Below are positions 1-7,839 of a DNA stretch of 64,000 nucleotides, in pieces. The translations under genes were made by a program, and so were the position numbers. Source of the stretch: an uncultured Tidjanibacter sp. (lineage in GTDB: Bacteria; Bacteroidota; Bacteroidia; Bacteroidales; Rikenellaceae); contig CANTVF010000006.1 of assembly GCA_947852905.1 (NCBI GenBank), positions 1-64,000 of the forward strand, in the 5' to 3' direction. Below the pieces are notes generated by a model, which was given only the letters and a program-made list of their open reading frames with translations, did not search any database and was not told the DNA's origin. Numbering within the stretch: the stretch's first letter is position 1; every line of letters starts with the position of its first letter.

Positions 1-579
1 GCCGACTGCCGCGAGTATCGTTGTGGTTTGATGTAGAAGCAAGATGAGAAACAACTTATGGAACTGAACGGAAAACGCAACTGCGGTTGTGGTTTGATGT
101 AGAAGCAAGATGAGAAACAACTCCATTTGCAATGGAATATCCGAGCGTCCAGTTGTGGTTTGATGTAGACGCAAGATGAGAAACAACCCCGTGACGAAAG
201 TCACCACATGCGTTAAGTTGTGGTTTGATGTAGACGCAAGATGAGAAACAACCGACCAAAAGGCCGACTGCCGCGAGTATCGTTGTGGTTTGATGTAGAA
301 GCAAGATGAGAAACAACTAAGGGCTTTTAGATTATCATTGCATGTGGGTTGTGGTTTGATGTAGAAGCAAGATGAGAAACAACGCTTGAGTGCGCTCGAA
401 CTCTCTCCCACAGTTGTGGTTTGATGTAGAAGCAAGATGAGAAACAACCAGGCTGGGAAAACCTATACCGACGGGAAAGTTGTGGTTTGATGTAGAAGTA
501 AGGTGAGAAACAACCGGACAGGGAGAGATCTCGCTCGACAAGAGTTGTGGTTTGATGTAGAAACATACCAGGAAACGAC
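1..579 (+). CRISPR. CRISPR array 1 (9 repeats, right-hand end of a longer array)
   Basis: 36-bp repeats start at 20, 86, 152, 217, 282, 348, 413, 479 and 544. Each begins GTTGTGGTTTGATGTAGA and ends GAGAAACAAC, and the ends GTTGT/ACAAC are complementary. Spacers are 29-30 bp. The window opens inside a spacer (1-19), so the array continues to the left. Repeats at 152 and 217 carry A-to-C in the middle, the one at 479 has two changes, and the last (544-579) is degenerate in its 3' half. This suggests transcription left to right with the trailer at 579. No cas gene is in the window. Repeat and spacer lengths fit type II, V or VI, but the type cannot be decided here. Confidence 0.97.
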
Positions 580-1412
580 TTGCGCTTTGTCCGAAAGAGC
601 GTCCACGTTAATGCCTGCCTTTTGCAGTTCTTCAAAGGTCTTTTCGGGCAGGCAACGACCGGCGGCAAGAGTGGAAAGCACATTGCACAGCGCAACGCCG
701 GCCTCCGAACCCTTTTTGCCCGCCTTGCCGAGTACCTGAATGGCCGCGTTGGTCTCCTCGAAACTTACGTTTGCGGCTTTCGCAGCCATACCGCACCGCT
801 CCAACGCCACTTTAATGGCGGGAAGTTCCGCCGAGCCCTCCTGACCGGCTGCAGCCATGACATTCATCATACGCGCCATCTCCTCGCTGGCTTTTATCGG
901 GTCGTCGAGGCTCACGCCGTACTGGTTCATCGCTGTGGTCAGAACCTCCGCCGCGGTCACGCCGTCGCCACCCATCAGTTTGCTGGTGGTAGTGATACTG
1001 TTCCCCATAGCCTGCAACGCATCTGGGTACTTGCCCAGTTCGGGAGACAACTGCGAAAGCAGAAGTTTGTACCCCTCCACAACCTGCGAAGCATCGATGC
1101 CGAAAGCCTTGGCGCTGTCGCGGGCATATCCCTCTATATTGTCGAGGGTTTTGCCGGTAACTCCTGCAATGGCACTGCGGTCGTGCATCTGGCTGTCGAG
1201 GTCGATGCCGACCTGCACAAGACTTGGCATGGTATTGCTCGCATTCTCTATATATTCGCTTATCAACCCGCATGCAGCAAAACGCTGCTCCCATGCGCTT
1301 AACCCGGCACGAGCCGTTTCCACATTTGCATTGAAACGCCCGGTGCTTTCCGTCATGTCGTCTATGACTGTAGTAAAGTTGCCGCCTACGTTAAATTGAT
1401 AGTCGAATACAT
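580..1412 (-). pseudogene. Phage tail tape-measure protein, N-terminal fragment (copy 1)
   Basis: An open frame of about 277 codons reads as the start of a TP901-family tail tape-measure protein. Recognisable stretches are DNIEGYARDSAKAFGIDA, GGDGVTAAEVLTTAMNQYG and AAIQVLGKAGKKGSEAG. In the intact family this protein sets phage tail length and usually exceeds 700 residues. Here the frame stops being tape-measure-like exactly at 580, where the last repeat of the CRISPR array begins. At the 5' end the frame continues to QNVFDYQFNVGGN, homologous to copy 2, but has no start codon there and a stop just beyond; the first usable Met is at 1356. So it is truncated at both ends. Its mRNA strand is opposite to the array direction. 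Confidence 0.8.
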
Positions 1413-1443
1413 TTTGCCATTGGAATGTTATTCGTTACCTTTG
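1413..1443 (+). promoter_or_regulatory. Bacteroidota-type promoter for small membrane ORF 1
   Basis: TTTG at 1413-1416, 19 bp, then TACCTTTG at 1436-1443. This is a full match to the -33/-7 consensus with correct spacing, about 18 bp before the ATG at 1462. It overlaps the former start region of the divergent tape-measure fragment. Confidence 0.65.
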
Positions 1444-1461
1444 TATTAATACAGCGGTTAT

Positions 1462-1638
1462 ATGGATATTATCTTAACCATACTCGGCTATGTGGCCATC
1501 GTTTTACAATGGGGCGCCCTTTATATAGGGTTGCCTATTGTACTGCTGTACTTTGTTTACAGGGGAATCGTCAAGCCGATCGTTTCTTTGGTCAGGAAAA
1601 GTAATCGCTCATCATTTCCCTATGAACATGGCCGCTAA
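1462..1638 (+). CDS. Small membrane protein 1 (58 aa)
   Basis: A short ORF beginning MDIILTILGYVAIVLQWG and ending SSFPYEHGR. A long hydrophobic stretch (about residues 3-36, possibly two segments) is followed by a basic tail (VYRGIVKPIVSLVRK), so it is probably an inner-membrane peptide with a cytoplasmic C-terminus. A well-spaced promoter precedes it. It lies divergently from tape-measure fragment 1, and its last codons overlap the end of fragment 2. The same arrangement recurs with the 60-residue ORF at 1862. I do not recognise the family. A toxin-like, holin-like or superinfection-exclusion role is possible but unsupported by motif. Confidence 0.5.
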   Translation: MDIILTILGYVAIVLQWGALYIGLPIVLLYFVYRGIVKPIVSLVRKSNRSSFPYEHGR

Positions 1639-1815
1639 CATCTCTGCCCTGTTTTTCAGTCGCCGCTTCTCCAGCCACAACGCCTGTGCGTAGTGCGCTG
1701 CCCAGTTCTGAGCCGACTTTACATGGGCTTCAAAGTCGCCTGTAGCCTCGGTCATGCCATTCACGGAGGCCGTATAATTGCCTCCGACATTAAAAAGATA
1801 GTCAAAGACCTGCAT
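1612..1815 (-). pseudogene. Phage tail tape-measure protein, N-terminal fragment (copy 2)
   Basis: A 67-codon frame starting MQVFDYLFNVGGNYTAS. Its first ~35 residues parallel the start of copy 1 (FDYQFNVGGNFT, MTESTGRFNANVETA versus MTEATGDFEAHVKSA). After that it departs from the family into a basic stretch and stops, so only the extreme N-terminus survives. It retains an ATG, unlike copy 1. It is divergent from the small membrane ORF at 1862. Two such 5' stubs in tandem imply duplication or two separate acquisitions. Confidence 0.65.
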
Positions 1816-1833
1816 CTCTCTGAAATATTTTCG

Positions 1834-1852
1834 TTACCTTCGTTAGGTAACA
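1834..1852. promoter_or_regulatory. Inverted repeat between tape-measure stub 2 and small ORF 2
   Basis: GTTACCT-TCGTT-AGGTAAC, a perfect 7-bp inverted repeat in the divergent intergenic region. It overlaps a weak -7-like element (TACCTTCG, 1835-1842). The related TTCGTTACCTTTG of unit 1 lacks the right arm. It could be an operator; there is no further support. Confidence 0.35.
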
Positions 1853-1861
1853 AGTGTTATT

Positions 1862-2044
1862 ATGGCAAATATCCTCATCAATATAATCGCTTGGGCGTTC
1901 TGCGCTCTGATCTGCATGGGAGTGCTGGGACTTATCGTCATAATGGTGCAAATGGTATGCTCTTTCTTTCGACGCAAGACCGCAAATGGTGCTCCTACAT
2001 CCATGCCTTGGTGGGTATGGTGGTCAGCACATAACAACCGTTAG
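1862..2044 (+). CDS. Small membrane protein 2 (60 aa)
   Basis: A short ORF starting MANILINIIAWAFCALICMG. It has one strongly hydrophobic segment (about residues 4-35), then a basic patch SFFRRKT and a tryptophan-rich tail PWWVWW. Layout matches small membrane protein 1: divergent from a tape-measure stub, about 60 residues, hydrophobic N-terminus, basic C-terminal side. Sequence identity between the two is low by eye. The family is not recognised. CRISPR array 2 begins 66 bp downstream. Confidence 0.5.
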   Translation: MANILINIIAWAFCALICMGVLGLIVIMVQMVCSFFRRKTANGAPTSMPWWVWWSAHNNR

Positions 2045-2109
2045 TCACTGCTGCTTCCCGTCGCCGGGCAAATAGGTAACAGTTATGTCGAATGGTGCGA
2101 GGTCTTGAA

Positions 2110-2277
2110 GTTGTGGTTTGATGTAGAAGCAAGATGAGAAACAACACAAGGTAGCGTCGCTTGGAGCCCGATTACGTTGTGGTTTGATGTAGAAACGAAA
2201 TGAGAAACAACGGAGGCGTCGATCGACGTGCTCGAACTCGAGTTGTGGTTTGATGTAGAAGCAGAATTATAACTGTG
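2110..2277 (+). CRISPR. CRISPR array 2 (3 repeats, 2 spacers)
   Basis: Repeats at 2110-2145 (same as the array 1 consensus), 2176-2211 (altered centre, ACGAAATGAG) and 2242-2277 (good for the first 22 bases, then decayed), with 30-bp spacers. Orientation is the same as array 1, again with the degenerate copy on the right. It is separated from array 1 by the tape-measure fragments and small ORFs, so the two may once have been one locus. Confidence 0.93.
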
Positions 2278-2414
2278 AACGAGTATCGGAACCATTATTA
2301 CGACTTTATATTAAAGACTTTAAGAAAAAAATAGCACACTTGTTCCTATTGTATCCGCCAACAACATTCGACTCTATCATAGTTTCCACATAACTAAACG
2401 CACAATATACATAC

Positions 2415-3029
2415 ATGAAAAACATTCCATTCATCATCATAGCGGCAGGCGTCATAACCGTCGCGGCAGGTTGCAGGACGAACGACGACGGATTTTCAGC
2501 AACGGAATTACAGACCATAAACGCAGACGGAGCAATAGGCATAATGCGCCTGTGTACCGTGGATAACGAAACCGACTCGCTGCTGCTTCGTACCGTATCC
2601 CGGCCCGTCACGGAAAAAATCTTCCACTCCGACGAATACGGAATACTCGCCGAACGCATGCTGGCCACCGTACGGAATCCGGAAAACGAAGGGGTCGGCA
2701 TAGCTGCCCCGCAAGTGGGAGTACTGAGACGCATGATTGCGGTACAACGTTTCGACAAAGAAGGAGAGCCTTTCGAAATTTACGTAAATCCGGAAATAAC
2801 GCGCTATTCCGAAACTCGCCAAACCGGTACGGAAGGTTGTCTGTCGATACCGGACATCTACGGTGAAGTTTCGCGTGCAGCCGATATAACGCTACGCTAT
2901 CGCGATGGAAAGACTTTCGAAGAGAAGTGCGAAGAGATAAACGGCTTCACCGCCGTTATATTCCAACACGAAGTGGATCACCTCGACGGCAAACTATTCA
3001 CCGACATTATGATACCTCCTGCGGAATGA
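2415..3029 (+). CDS. Peptide deformylase-like lipoprotein
   Basis: A 204-residue protein with the three deformylase motifs: GVGIAAPQVG (motif 1), EGCLSIP (motif 2, metal-binding Cys) and QHEVDHLDG (motif 3, HExxH). In the family, Fe2+/Zn2+-dependent deformylases remove formyl from N-terminal Met in the cytosol. Unusually, residues 1-20 form a lipoprotein signal (MKNIPFIIIAAGVITVAAGC, lipobox AAGC), followed by a linker of ~40 residues before the catalytic domain. I infer export to the periplasm or outer membrane, where its substrate is unclear; formyl-peptides are one option. All metal ligands seem present. It stands alone, between two CRISPR arrays that point toward it. Confidence 0.85.
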   Translation: MKNIPFIIIAAGVITVAAGCRTNDDGFSATELQTINADGAIGIMRLCTVDNETDSLLLRTVSRPVTEKIFHSDEYGILAERMLATVRNPENEGVGIAAPQVGVLRRMIAVQRFDKEGEPFEIYVNPEITRYSETRQTGTEGCLSIPDIYGEVSRAADITLRYRDGKTFEEKCEEINGFTAVIFQHEVDHLDGKLFTDIMIPPAE

Positions 3030-3292
3030 CGTACAACTACCGTCCGTGACGACTGTATCATGCTTTTGTATTCGGCGACAGCACATGATCCTGCCCACCT
3101 CTCCGCCTACAGCAATTAGTCGCACAATGTACGAAAACGTCCGTCTGCAGCACCGCAGCCGACACCGCGCAATAGCCATAATCTACGGATTGCACGACAA
3201 TGTCTTAATGTTACGAGACTGCCAATGATCTCGTTCACTCCGTACTACATCGGAACACAACTCTTTCGTACAGCTATCCTGCAATAATACGA

Positions 3293-3657
3293 TTGCCTTC
3301 CAATCTTATTTCCACAGCAAACCACAACGAAAGAACGCAACCTCAAAGCGGCATTCAGTTGTTTCTCATCTCGTTTCTTTAACAAACCACAACAATAATA
3401 TTTTCCCAACTTCGCAAAAGTGCGTTGTTTCTCATCTTATTTCTACATCAAACCACAACAGGAGGACGCCACGTAAAATCCCGATGGTTGTTGTTTCTCA
3501 CCTTGCTTATACATCAAACCACAACTACCTCATGTTTCTGGTCATCAGCATCTGCATTGTTGCTTATCATGTATGATGTAGAAACCACAACTTGGGCTAG
3601 GTAGCCTACAAGACATGGCAGGTTGTTTCTCATCTTGCTTCTACATCAAACCACAAC
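3293..3657 (-). CRISPR. CRISPR array 3 (6 repeats, inverted relative to arrays 1 and 2)
   Basis: Repeats read on the minus strand at 3622-3657 (matches the consensus), 3556-3591 (core inverted), 3490-3525, 3424-3459, 3358-3393 and 3293-3328 (very degenerate). Spacers are 29-30 bp. Decay increases toward 3293, so the leader end should be at the right, where the flank (3658-3726) is AT-rich. The array therefore runs toward array 2, with the deformylase gene between them. There are more repeat variants than in array 1, which suggests an old, inactive array. Confidence 0.92.
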
Positions 3658-4031
3658 ATGCTGTAATATCATATCAAAGAACAGAAATCCGTTAACGAAA
3701 ATATCGAAAATTTCCAATTTCCGCAACTATAGTATCCGTCCGTCTGCAAATAACTGTAACGCATTTACAAGTATGGCCAAGCTATAAAATATGACATCCA
3801 GGCAATGTGTTTTCAACCCGTAGTAACATAGAGGCGATGCGACATTTGATGTAGATAAGCTCCGTTCCCCTACCGTCCACAGCCGCATTACAGCACAAAC
3901 TGCGGAAACCCCACTACACACAGCCTTATAAAAACTGCCTGACCGCCGCCCAAAACTCCTGTATACCGCCACACATTCGCCACGAATCACGGCACATGGC
4001 ACTACTGCGTCCCATTCCCGACCGATCCGGT
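3658..4031. other. Intergenic, no gene seen (possible array 3 leader)
   Basis: 3658-3726 is AT-rich and adjoins the intact end of array 3, so it may be the leader. The rest holds a 122-codon minus-strand frame (to 4095), but it starts inside the transporter terminator and has no recognisable protein features, so I do not call it. At about 3845 there is an 11-base match to the repeat (TTTGATGTAGA) without flanking similarity. Confidence 0.4.
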
Positions 4032-4071
4032 AATAAAAAAGTTTCGCCCCCGGATATGATCGGGGGCGAAA
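4032..4071 (-). terminator. Terminator of the AspT-like transporter gene
   Basis: 11-bp perfect stem (TTTCGCCCCCG / CGGGGGCGAAA, 4042-4052 with 4061-4071) followed on the minus strand by CTTTTTTATT. It lies 34 bp after the stop codon at 4105. Confidence 0.9.
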
Positions 4072-4104
4072 CAGTATATAACCTAAATTTTTCAAATCAA
4101 AGGT

Positions 4105-5769
4105 TTACACGGCAAGCAACACGAGTATCTGAGCCGAAATAACCCTGAGGAACATGGTAAGCGGATAAACCGTAGTGTAACCGACGGCAGGTAGGTCATT
4201 GGGAACCTTGCTCGATATGAACGAGAGTGCGAACGGGTCGGTATTGCCTCCGGCGATAACGCCCGTAAGGGTAAAGTAATCGACCTTGCACCATTTGCGT
4301 GCCACGAACGACATGAGCAATATCGGCACTATGGTTATTATGAATCCGTATCCGATCCATTTCCAACCGCCTTGATTTACGATAGTATCCACGAAACCTT
4401 CGCCTGCACTGAGACCCACCGCCGCAAGGAACAGCGTAATACCTATCTCCTTGAGCATCAGGTTGGCACTGACCGTCGTATACGTTACCATACGAACGCG
4501 GGGACCGAAGCGGCCGATAAGTATGGCTACGACGAGAGTACCGCCCGCGAGACCGAGCTTAACGGGCTGCGGAACGTTGAAGAACGGTATACTGCCGACC
4601 AGAGCGCCGAGCAAAAGACCTACGAAAATCGGTATCACGTTGGGTTCGCGCAGCCTCTTGAGCTGATTGCCGAGCATACGCGATACATCCTGCAAAGCCA
4701 TTTCGTCGCCGATAACCGTCAGACGGTCGCCGAGCTGGAGCAACAGATTGGCATTGGCCACGAGATCGACACCTGCACGGTTTACACGCGTAACATTGAC
4801 GCCGAACTGAGTTCTGAGTTTGAGATCGCCCAGATAACGTCCGTTGAACTGCGACTTGGTAATCACGATACGACGCGAAACATACTTTCCGGTATCTTCT
4901 TTCCAATCCTCGTCTCCCAGAGACATTTGTTCGCCGAGAAAAGCGGCAACCGGTGCGATATCCTTCAGTGCGGCAAGCACATATAGTATATCGCCCTCTC
5001 CTATTACGGTCTGACCGTTAGCGAGCGTAGTCGATCCGTCGGGATGCATGACACGCGAGATCACGAATTTGTTCTCACACATCTCCCTGAGTTCCACTAC
5101 CTTCTTACCGATAAGTTCGGGATTGATCACCTTTACCGAAGCACTGCCGGTAGCCATGGGATCGCTTTGACGCGCCTCCTCGATAGCCCTGTTTTCCTTC
5201 TCTATATCTACCTTGAATATCTTACGGATTATAAGCAACGACGATATTATACCTATCACGCCGAGGGGATAAGCCACGGCATAACCGAGTGCAATAGTCG
5301 GATCGTTGACACCGCTCGCATCTATATAAGCCTGCTGCGCCGCACCGAGTCCGGGCGTATTGGTTACGGCACCCGAAAGCACACCCACCATAGTAGGCAG
5401 CTTCACATCGGTCACTTTCCACAATATCAGCGCGATAGCGACGTTAAGAACTACACCGAGAGTAGCCAGTGCATTGAGTTTAAGACCGCCCTTCTTGAAA
5501 GACGAGAAAAAACTCGGTCCCACCTGCATACCTACGGCGAACACGAACAACGTCAGACCGAAATCCCTTACGAAACCGAGTACATTAGGCTCCAATACCA
5601 TTCCGAAATGACTCGCAGCGATACCGATAAACAGTATCCAAGTGATACCCAAAGAGATACCGCCGATCTTCAATTTTCCGAGAGCGGTACCCGCAGCGAT
5701 CACGAAAGCCAGAAGCAAGATCGAGTGGGCGACTCCGGTTCCGAAGATCAACTCCTTAATCCATTCCAT
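4105..5769 (-). CDS. AspT/YidE-type membrane transporter with two RCK_C domains
   Basis: 554 residues in the duplicated AspT/YidE/YbjL layout. An N-terminal membrane half (about 1-185) contains GVLSGAVTNTPGLGAAQQAY. Two cytoplasmic TrkA-C/RCK_C domains follow (about 205-290 and 295-375; for example GEGDILYVLAAL and LGDRLTVIG). The second membrane half (about 380-554) contains GVIAGGNTDPFALSF. AspT of this family exchanges aspartate for alanine across the inner membrane. The substrate of this member cannot be read from sequence and the RCK_C domains suggest gating by a small ligand. It is a single-gene unit with its own terminator and a promoter-like -7 box upstream. Confidence 0.85.
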   Translation of the reverse strand: MEWIKELIFGTGVAHSILLLAFVIAAGTALGKLKIGGISLGITWILFIGIAASHFGMVLEPNVLGFVRDFGLTLFVFAVGMQVGPSFFSSFKKGGLKLNALATLGVVLNVAIALILWKVTDVKLPTMVGVLSGAVTNTPGLGAAQQAYIDASGVNDPTIALGYAVAYPLGVIGIISSLLIIRKIFKVDIEKENRAIEEARQSDPMATGSASVKVINPELIGKKVVELREMCENKFVISRVMHPDGSTTLANGQTVIGEGDILYVLAALKDIAPVAAFLGEQMSLGDEDWKEDTGKYVSRRIVITKSQFNGRYLGDLKLRTQFGVNVTRVNRAGVDLVANANLLLQLGDRLTVIGDEMALQDVSRMLGNQLKRLREPNVIPIFVGLLLGALVGSIPFFNVPQPVKLGLAGGTLVVAILIGRFGPRVRMVTYTTVSANLMLKEIGITLFLAAVGLSAGEGFVDTIVNQGGWKWIGYGFIITIVPILLMSFVARKWCKVDYFTLTGVIAGGNTDPFALSFISSKVPNDLPAVGYTTVYPLTMFLRVISAQILVLLAV

Positions 5770-5832
5770 AATAAGTTAGACTGCTTGATATAAGATTAAT
5801 TGTTAGTTTATCCCAAGTCACAAAAAACGGCG

Positions 5833-5864
5833 CAAAGATACCTTCTTTATTTTAAACGACCGAA
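5833..5864 (-). promoter_or_regulatory. Putative promoter of the AspT-like transporter
   Basis: On the minus strand, TATCTTTG (5840-5833) matches the -7 consensus; 20 bp further upstream a TTCG (5864-5861) is a 3/4 match to the -33 TTTG. The leader would be about 60 nt. Confidence 0.5.
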
Positions 5865-6386
5865 TATAAACCGAAGTAAATTTCAGAAAAAACCGCACGC
5901 CCGACTGTATTTACTTAACACACCTTGAAACATGCACACATGCCGGTACATTGACATTCACGACCGGTGCACCTAAATTTCAGACGCCGCACACATGACA
6001 GTCTGAAGATTGCAAATACACGCCGGTCACCATAACGCCCTGCGTGCTCCGATATCGTTGTCCGCAACATGCGGCATAAAAAAGACAACTACATCCCGTA
6101 CAATCCCGCAAGCAGTCATGACTGCATTTACCTCATGCCACGAAAACGCGAAATACAAACGGAAATCCCGGCCGCATATCAGTCGAACGAGAGGCAACCA
6201 TAGCGACCGGCAGAACATCATACCGCAAATACGCGAAACCGTAACTTACAGAAAGAAAAAAGCCGGCAGTAAGCAGGCTACTCTCCGTCAATCGATATCA
6301 CCACTTGAAATTAAAATGAAACTACGGCAACGAAATCCGAAAACATGATACTTCCAGAAATGTTTTCCGACATGTTCGCAGGCGCA
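5865..6386. other. Intergenic, no gene seen
   Basis: About 520 bp between the transporter promoter and the glycosyltransferase stop. Short open frames exist (one of 112 codons on +), but none has a domain, signal or credible start. I see no hairpin good enough to call a terminator for the following gene. Confidence 0.4.
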
Positions 6387-7559
6387 TCACTTGCCGTCGA
6401 CCACACGACGCAGGCGTACTAATGCACCGGCAAGACGTTCGTTGCGCCCCGCATTGCGCAAGCGCACCTTTTCATATGCCTCCGGGCAACGCCTTTCCCA
6501 CAAACCGACAACCCAATAAAGGCCGAAATCCATCACCATACACACGGCAATGACTATATAGAACTGCGCATCCAGCGACACCGACGCTACATTCTCCAGC
6601 ACTAACCATACCGCCAGCGGCACCAGATCGATGAGCATCAGAATACCGGTCGTGACGAGATGCGAATATTCGAGTCTGATGAACAAATGGTGCATATGTA
6701 TCTGATCCGGACTGAAAGGAGGACGTCCCTGTGCTATACGCGTGACCATAACGCGCAGCGTATCGAATATCGGAAGTGAAAAAGCGGCGAAAATGAATGC
6801 CACAACACCTTTAACACGTACCTCTGCGCCGAGTCCCGCCAACCTCGCCACCATAGCGGCCAATAGAATACCTATGACGAGCGATCCGCCGTCCCCGAGG
6901 AACATCTTATATTTGCGTCCGAACACATTGTGCATGAAAAAGGGAATCATAGCCCCGGCCATAGCGAACGACAACACGGTAAATGCCGCGTCGCCGCCAC
7001 GCATGAACAGTACCCCGCACAACGATGCCACCACTATAACGAATAGAGCCAACAGTCCGTCCACACCGTCGATAAGGTTTATGCCGTTTATAAGACCGGC
7101 CAACGCCAGCAATGTCAACGGCCACGCCACCCACGGCGACAATTCGTAAACACCCCATAAACCCTGGAAATCATCGATCATAAGCCCTCCGGCAAAAGCC
7201 ATCACGGCCACCGCCGCCACCTGCAAAACCAGTTTGACCGACGGTCTGATCGAGAATATGTCATCCATGACTCCGGTGTAGAGCATGATACCCGTAGCCG
7301 CGAATACCGCCACGGGAAGCTGTCCGCCCGCCGGTACGCCGCTTACGACGCTCGCAATCATCACCCCCATGAAGATACCTGCGCCGCCGAGTACCGGAAT
7401 AGGCTCCTTGTTCAGCTTGCGGGCGTTCGGATTGTCCACTATGTTTTTCATGATAGCTATCTTGACGAGTCGCGGATGAAGCGCAGCCACTACGACGGCC
7501 GCCAACACCGCCGGCAAAAACAACTCGAAAAGCAATCCGATAATCATAGTAAAATCCAA
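6387..7559 (-). CDS. WecA/MraY-family undecaprenyl-phosphate sugar-1-phosphate transferase
   Basis: 390 residues, about 10-11 membrane segments, family-typical length. Signature motifs in order are GVMDDIFSIRP (DDxxxxRP, Mg2+/substrate site), NLIDGVDGL, FLGDGGS (cytoplasmic aspartates) and DQIHMHHLFIR (the HIHH-type loop of WecA-like rather than MraY enzymes). The family transfers a UDP-activated N-acetylhexosamine-1-phosphate to undecaprenyl phosphate at the inner membrane, starting O-antigen, capsule or enterobacterial-common-antigen-type glycans. The sugar is not determined. It is monocistronic, with a promoter upstream. Confidence 0.9.
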   Translation of the reverse strand: MDFTMIIGLLFELFLPAVLAAVVVAALHPRLVKIAIMKNIVDNPNARKLNKEPIPVLGGAGIFMGVMIASVVSGVPAGGQLPVAVFAATGIMLYTGVMDDIFSIRPSVKLVLQVAAVAVMAFAGGLMIDDFQGLWGVYELSPWVAWPLTLLALAGLINGINLIDGVDGLLALFVIVVASLCGVLFMRGGDAAFTVLSFAMAGAMIPFFMHNVFGRKYKMFLGDGGSLVIGILLAAMVARLAGLGAEVRVKGVVAFIFAAFSLPIFDTLRVMVTRIAQGRPPFSPDQIHMHHLFIRLEYSHLVTTGILMLIDLVPLAVWLVLENVASVSLDAQFYIVIAVCMVMDFGLYWVVGLWERRCPEAYEKVRLRNAGRNERLAGALVRLRRVVDGK

Positions 7560-7620
7560 ATCTCACGCATACCCGATAGCCGACGGCATACTGCTTCGCC
7601 GACCTCGCGTATGCATTACA

Positions 7621-7652
7621 CAAAGATATAATTTTTAACCGCAATTAGCAAT
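7621..7652 (-). promoter_or_regulatory. Promoter of the WecA-like gene
   Basis: On the minus strand, ATTG (7652-7649), 20 bp, TATCTTTG (7628-7621). The -7 box matches the Bacteroidota consensus, and the implied leader is about 55-60 nt. Confidence 0.6.
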
Positions 7653-7712
7653 CGTGCGGCATTCGCTTCCTGTATTTTATCGTAAGCCGCCCGAAAGTCT
7701 CACGGCACTAAC

Positions 7713-7747
7713 GAAAAACGTCGCGGACCGCAAATGTTCCGCGACGT
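7713..7747 (-). terminator. Terminator after folD (end of the purine gene run)
   Basis: 10-bp perfect stem ACGTCGCGGA/TCCGCGACGT (7718-7727 with 7738-7747), followed on the minus strand by TTTTTCG. It lies about 90 bp beyond the folD stop. Confidence 0.88.
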
Positions 7748-7839
7748 CTGTATCATAAAACCCTATCCATACGTCACATGCACACGCAAGCTAACCACCG
7801 TCACAACTGTGCAGTCCCGTACGAAACGGCTTACGGCAT

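Noticed and set aside
56-541. Short minus-strand frames made of repeated SHLASTSNHN units
   Set aside because: They are translations of CRISPR repeats, not genes.
384-2241. Relatedness of the spacers at 384-412 and 2212-2241 (both contain GCTCGAACTC)
   Set aside because: A ten-base match between two 30-mers without further similarity is weak and may be chance.
3840-3860. A possible further CRISPR repeat or tracrRNA anti-repeat (TTTGATGTAGA)
   Set aside because: Only 11 bases match; flanks do not, and no second copy at repeat spacing exists.
3727-4095. A 122-codon minus-strand frame between array 3 and the transporter
   Set aside because: It begins inside the transporter's terminator hairpin and has no recognisable protein character.
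6010-6348. A 112-codon + frame between the transporter and the WecA-like gene
   Set aside because: Composition is random-like, rich in Arg/Thr/Lys, with no motif or promoter.
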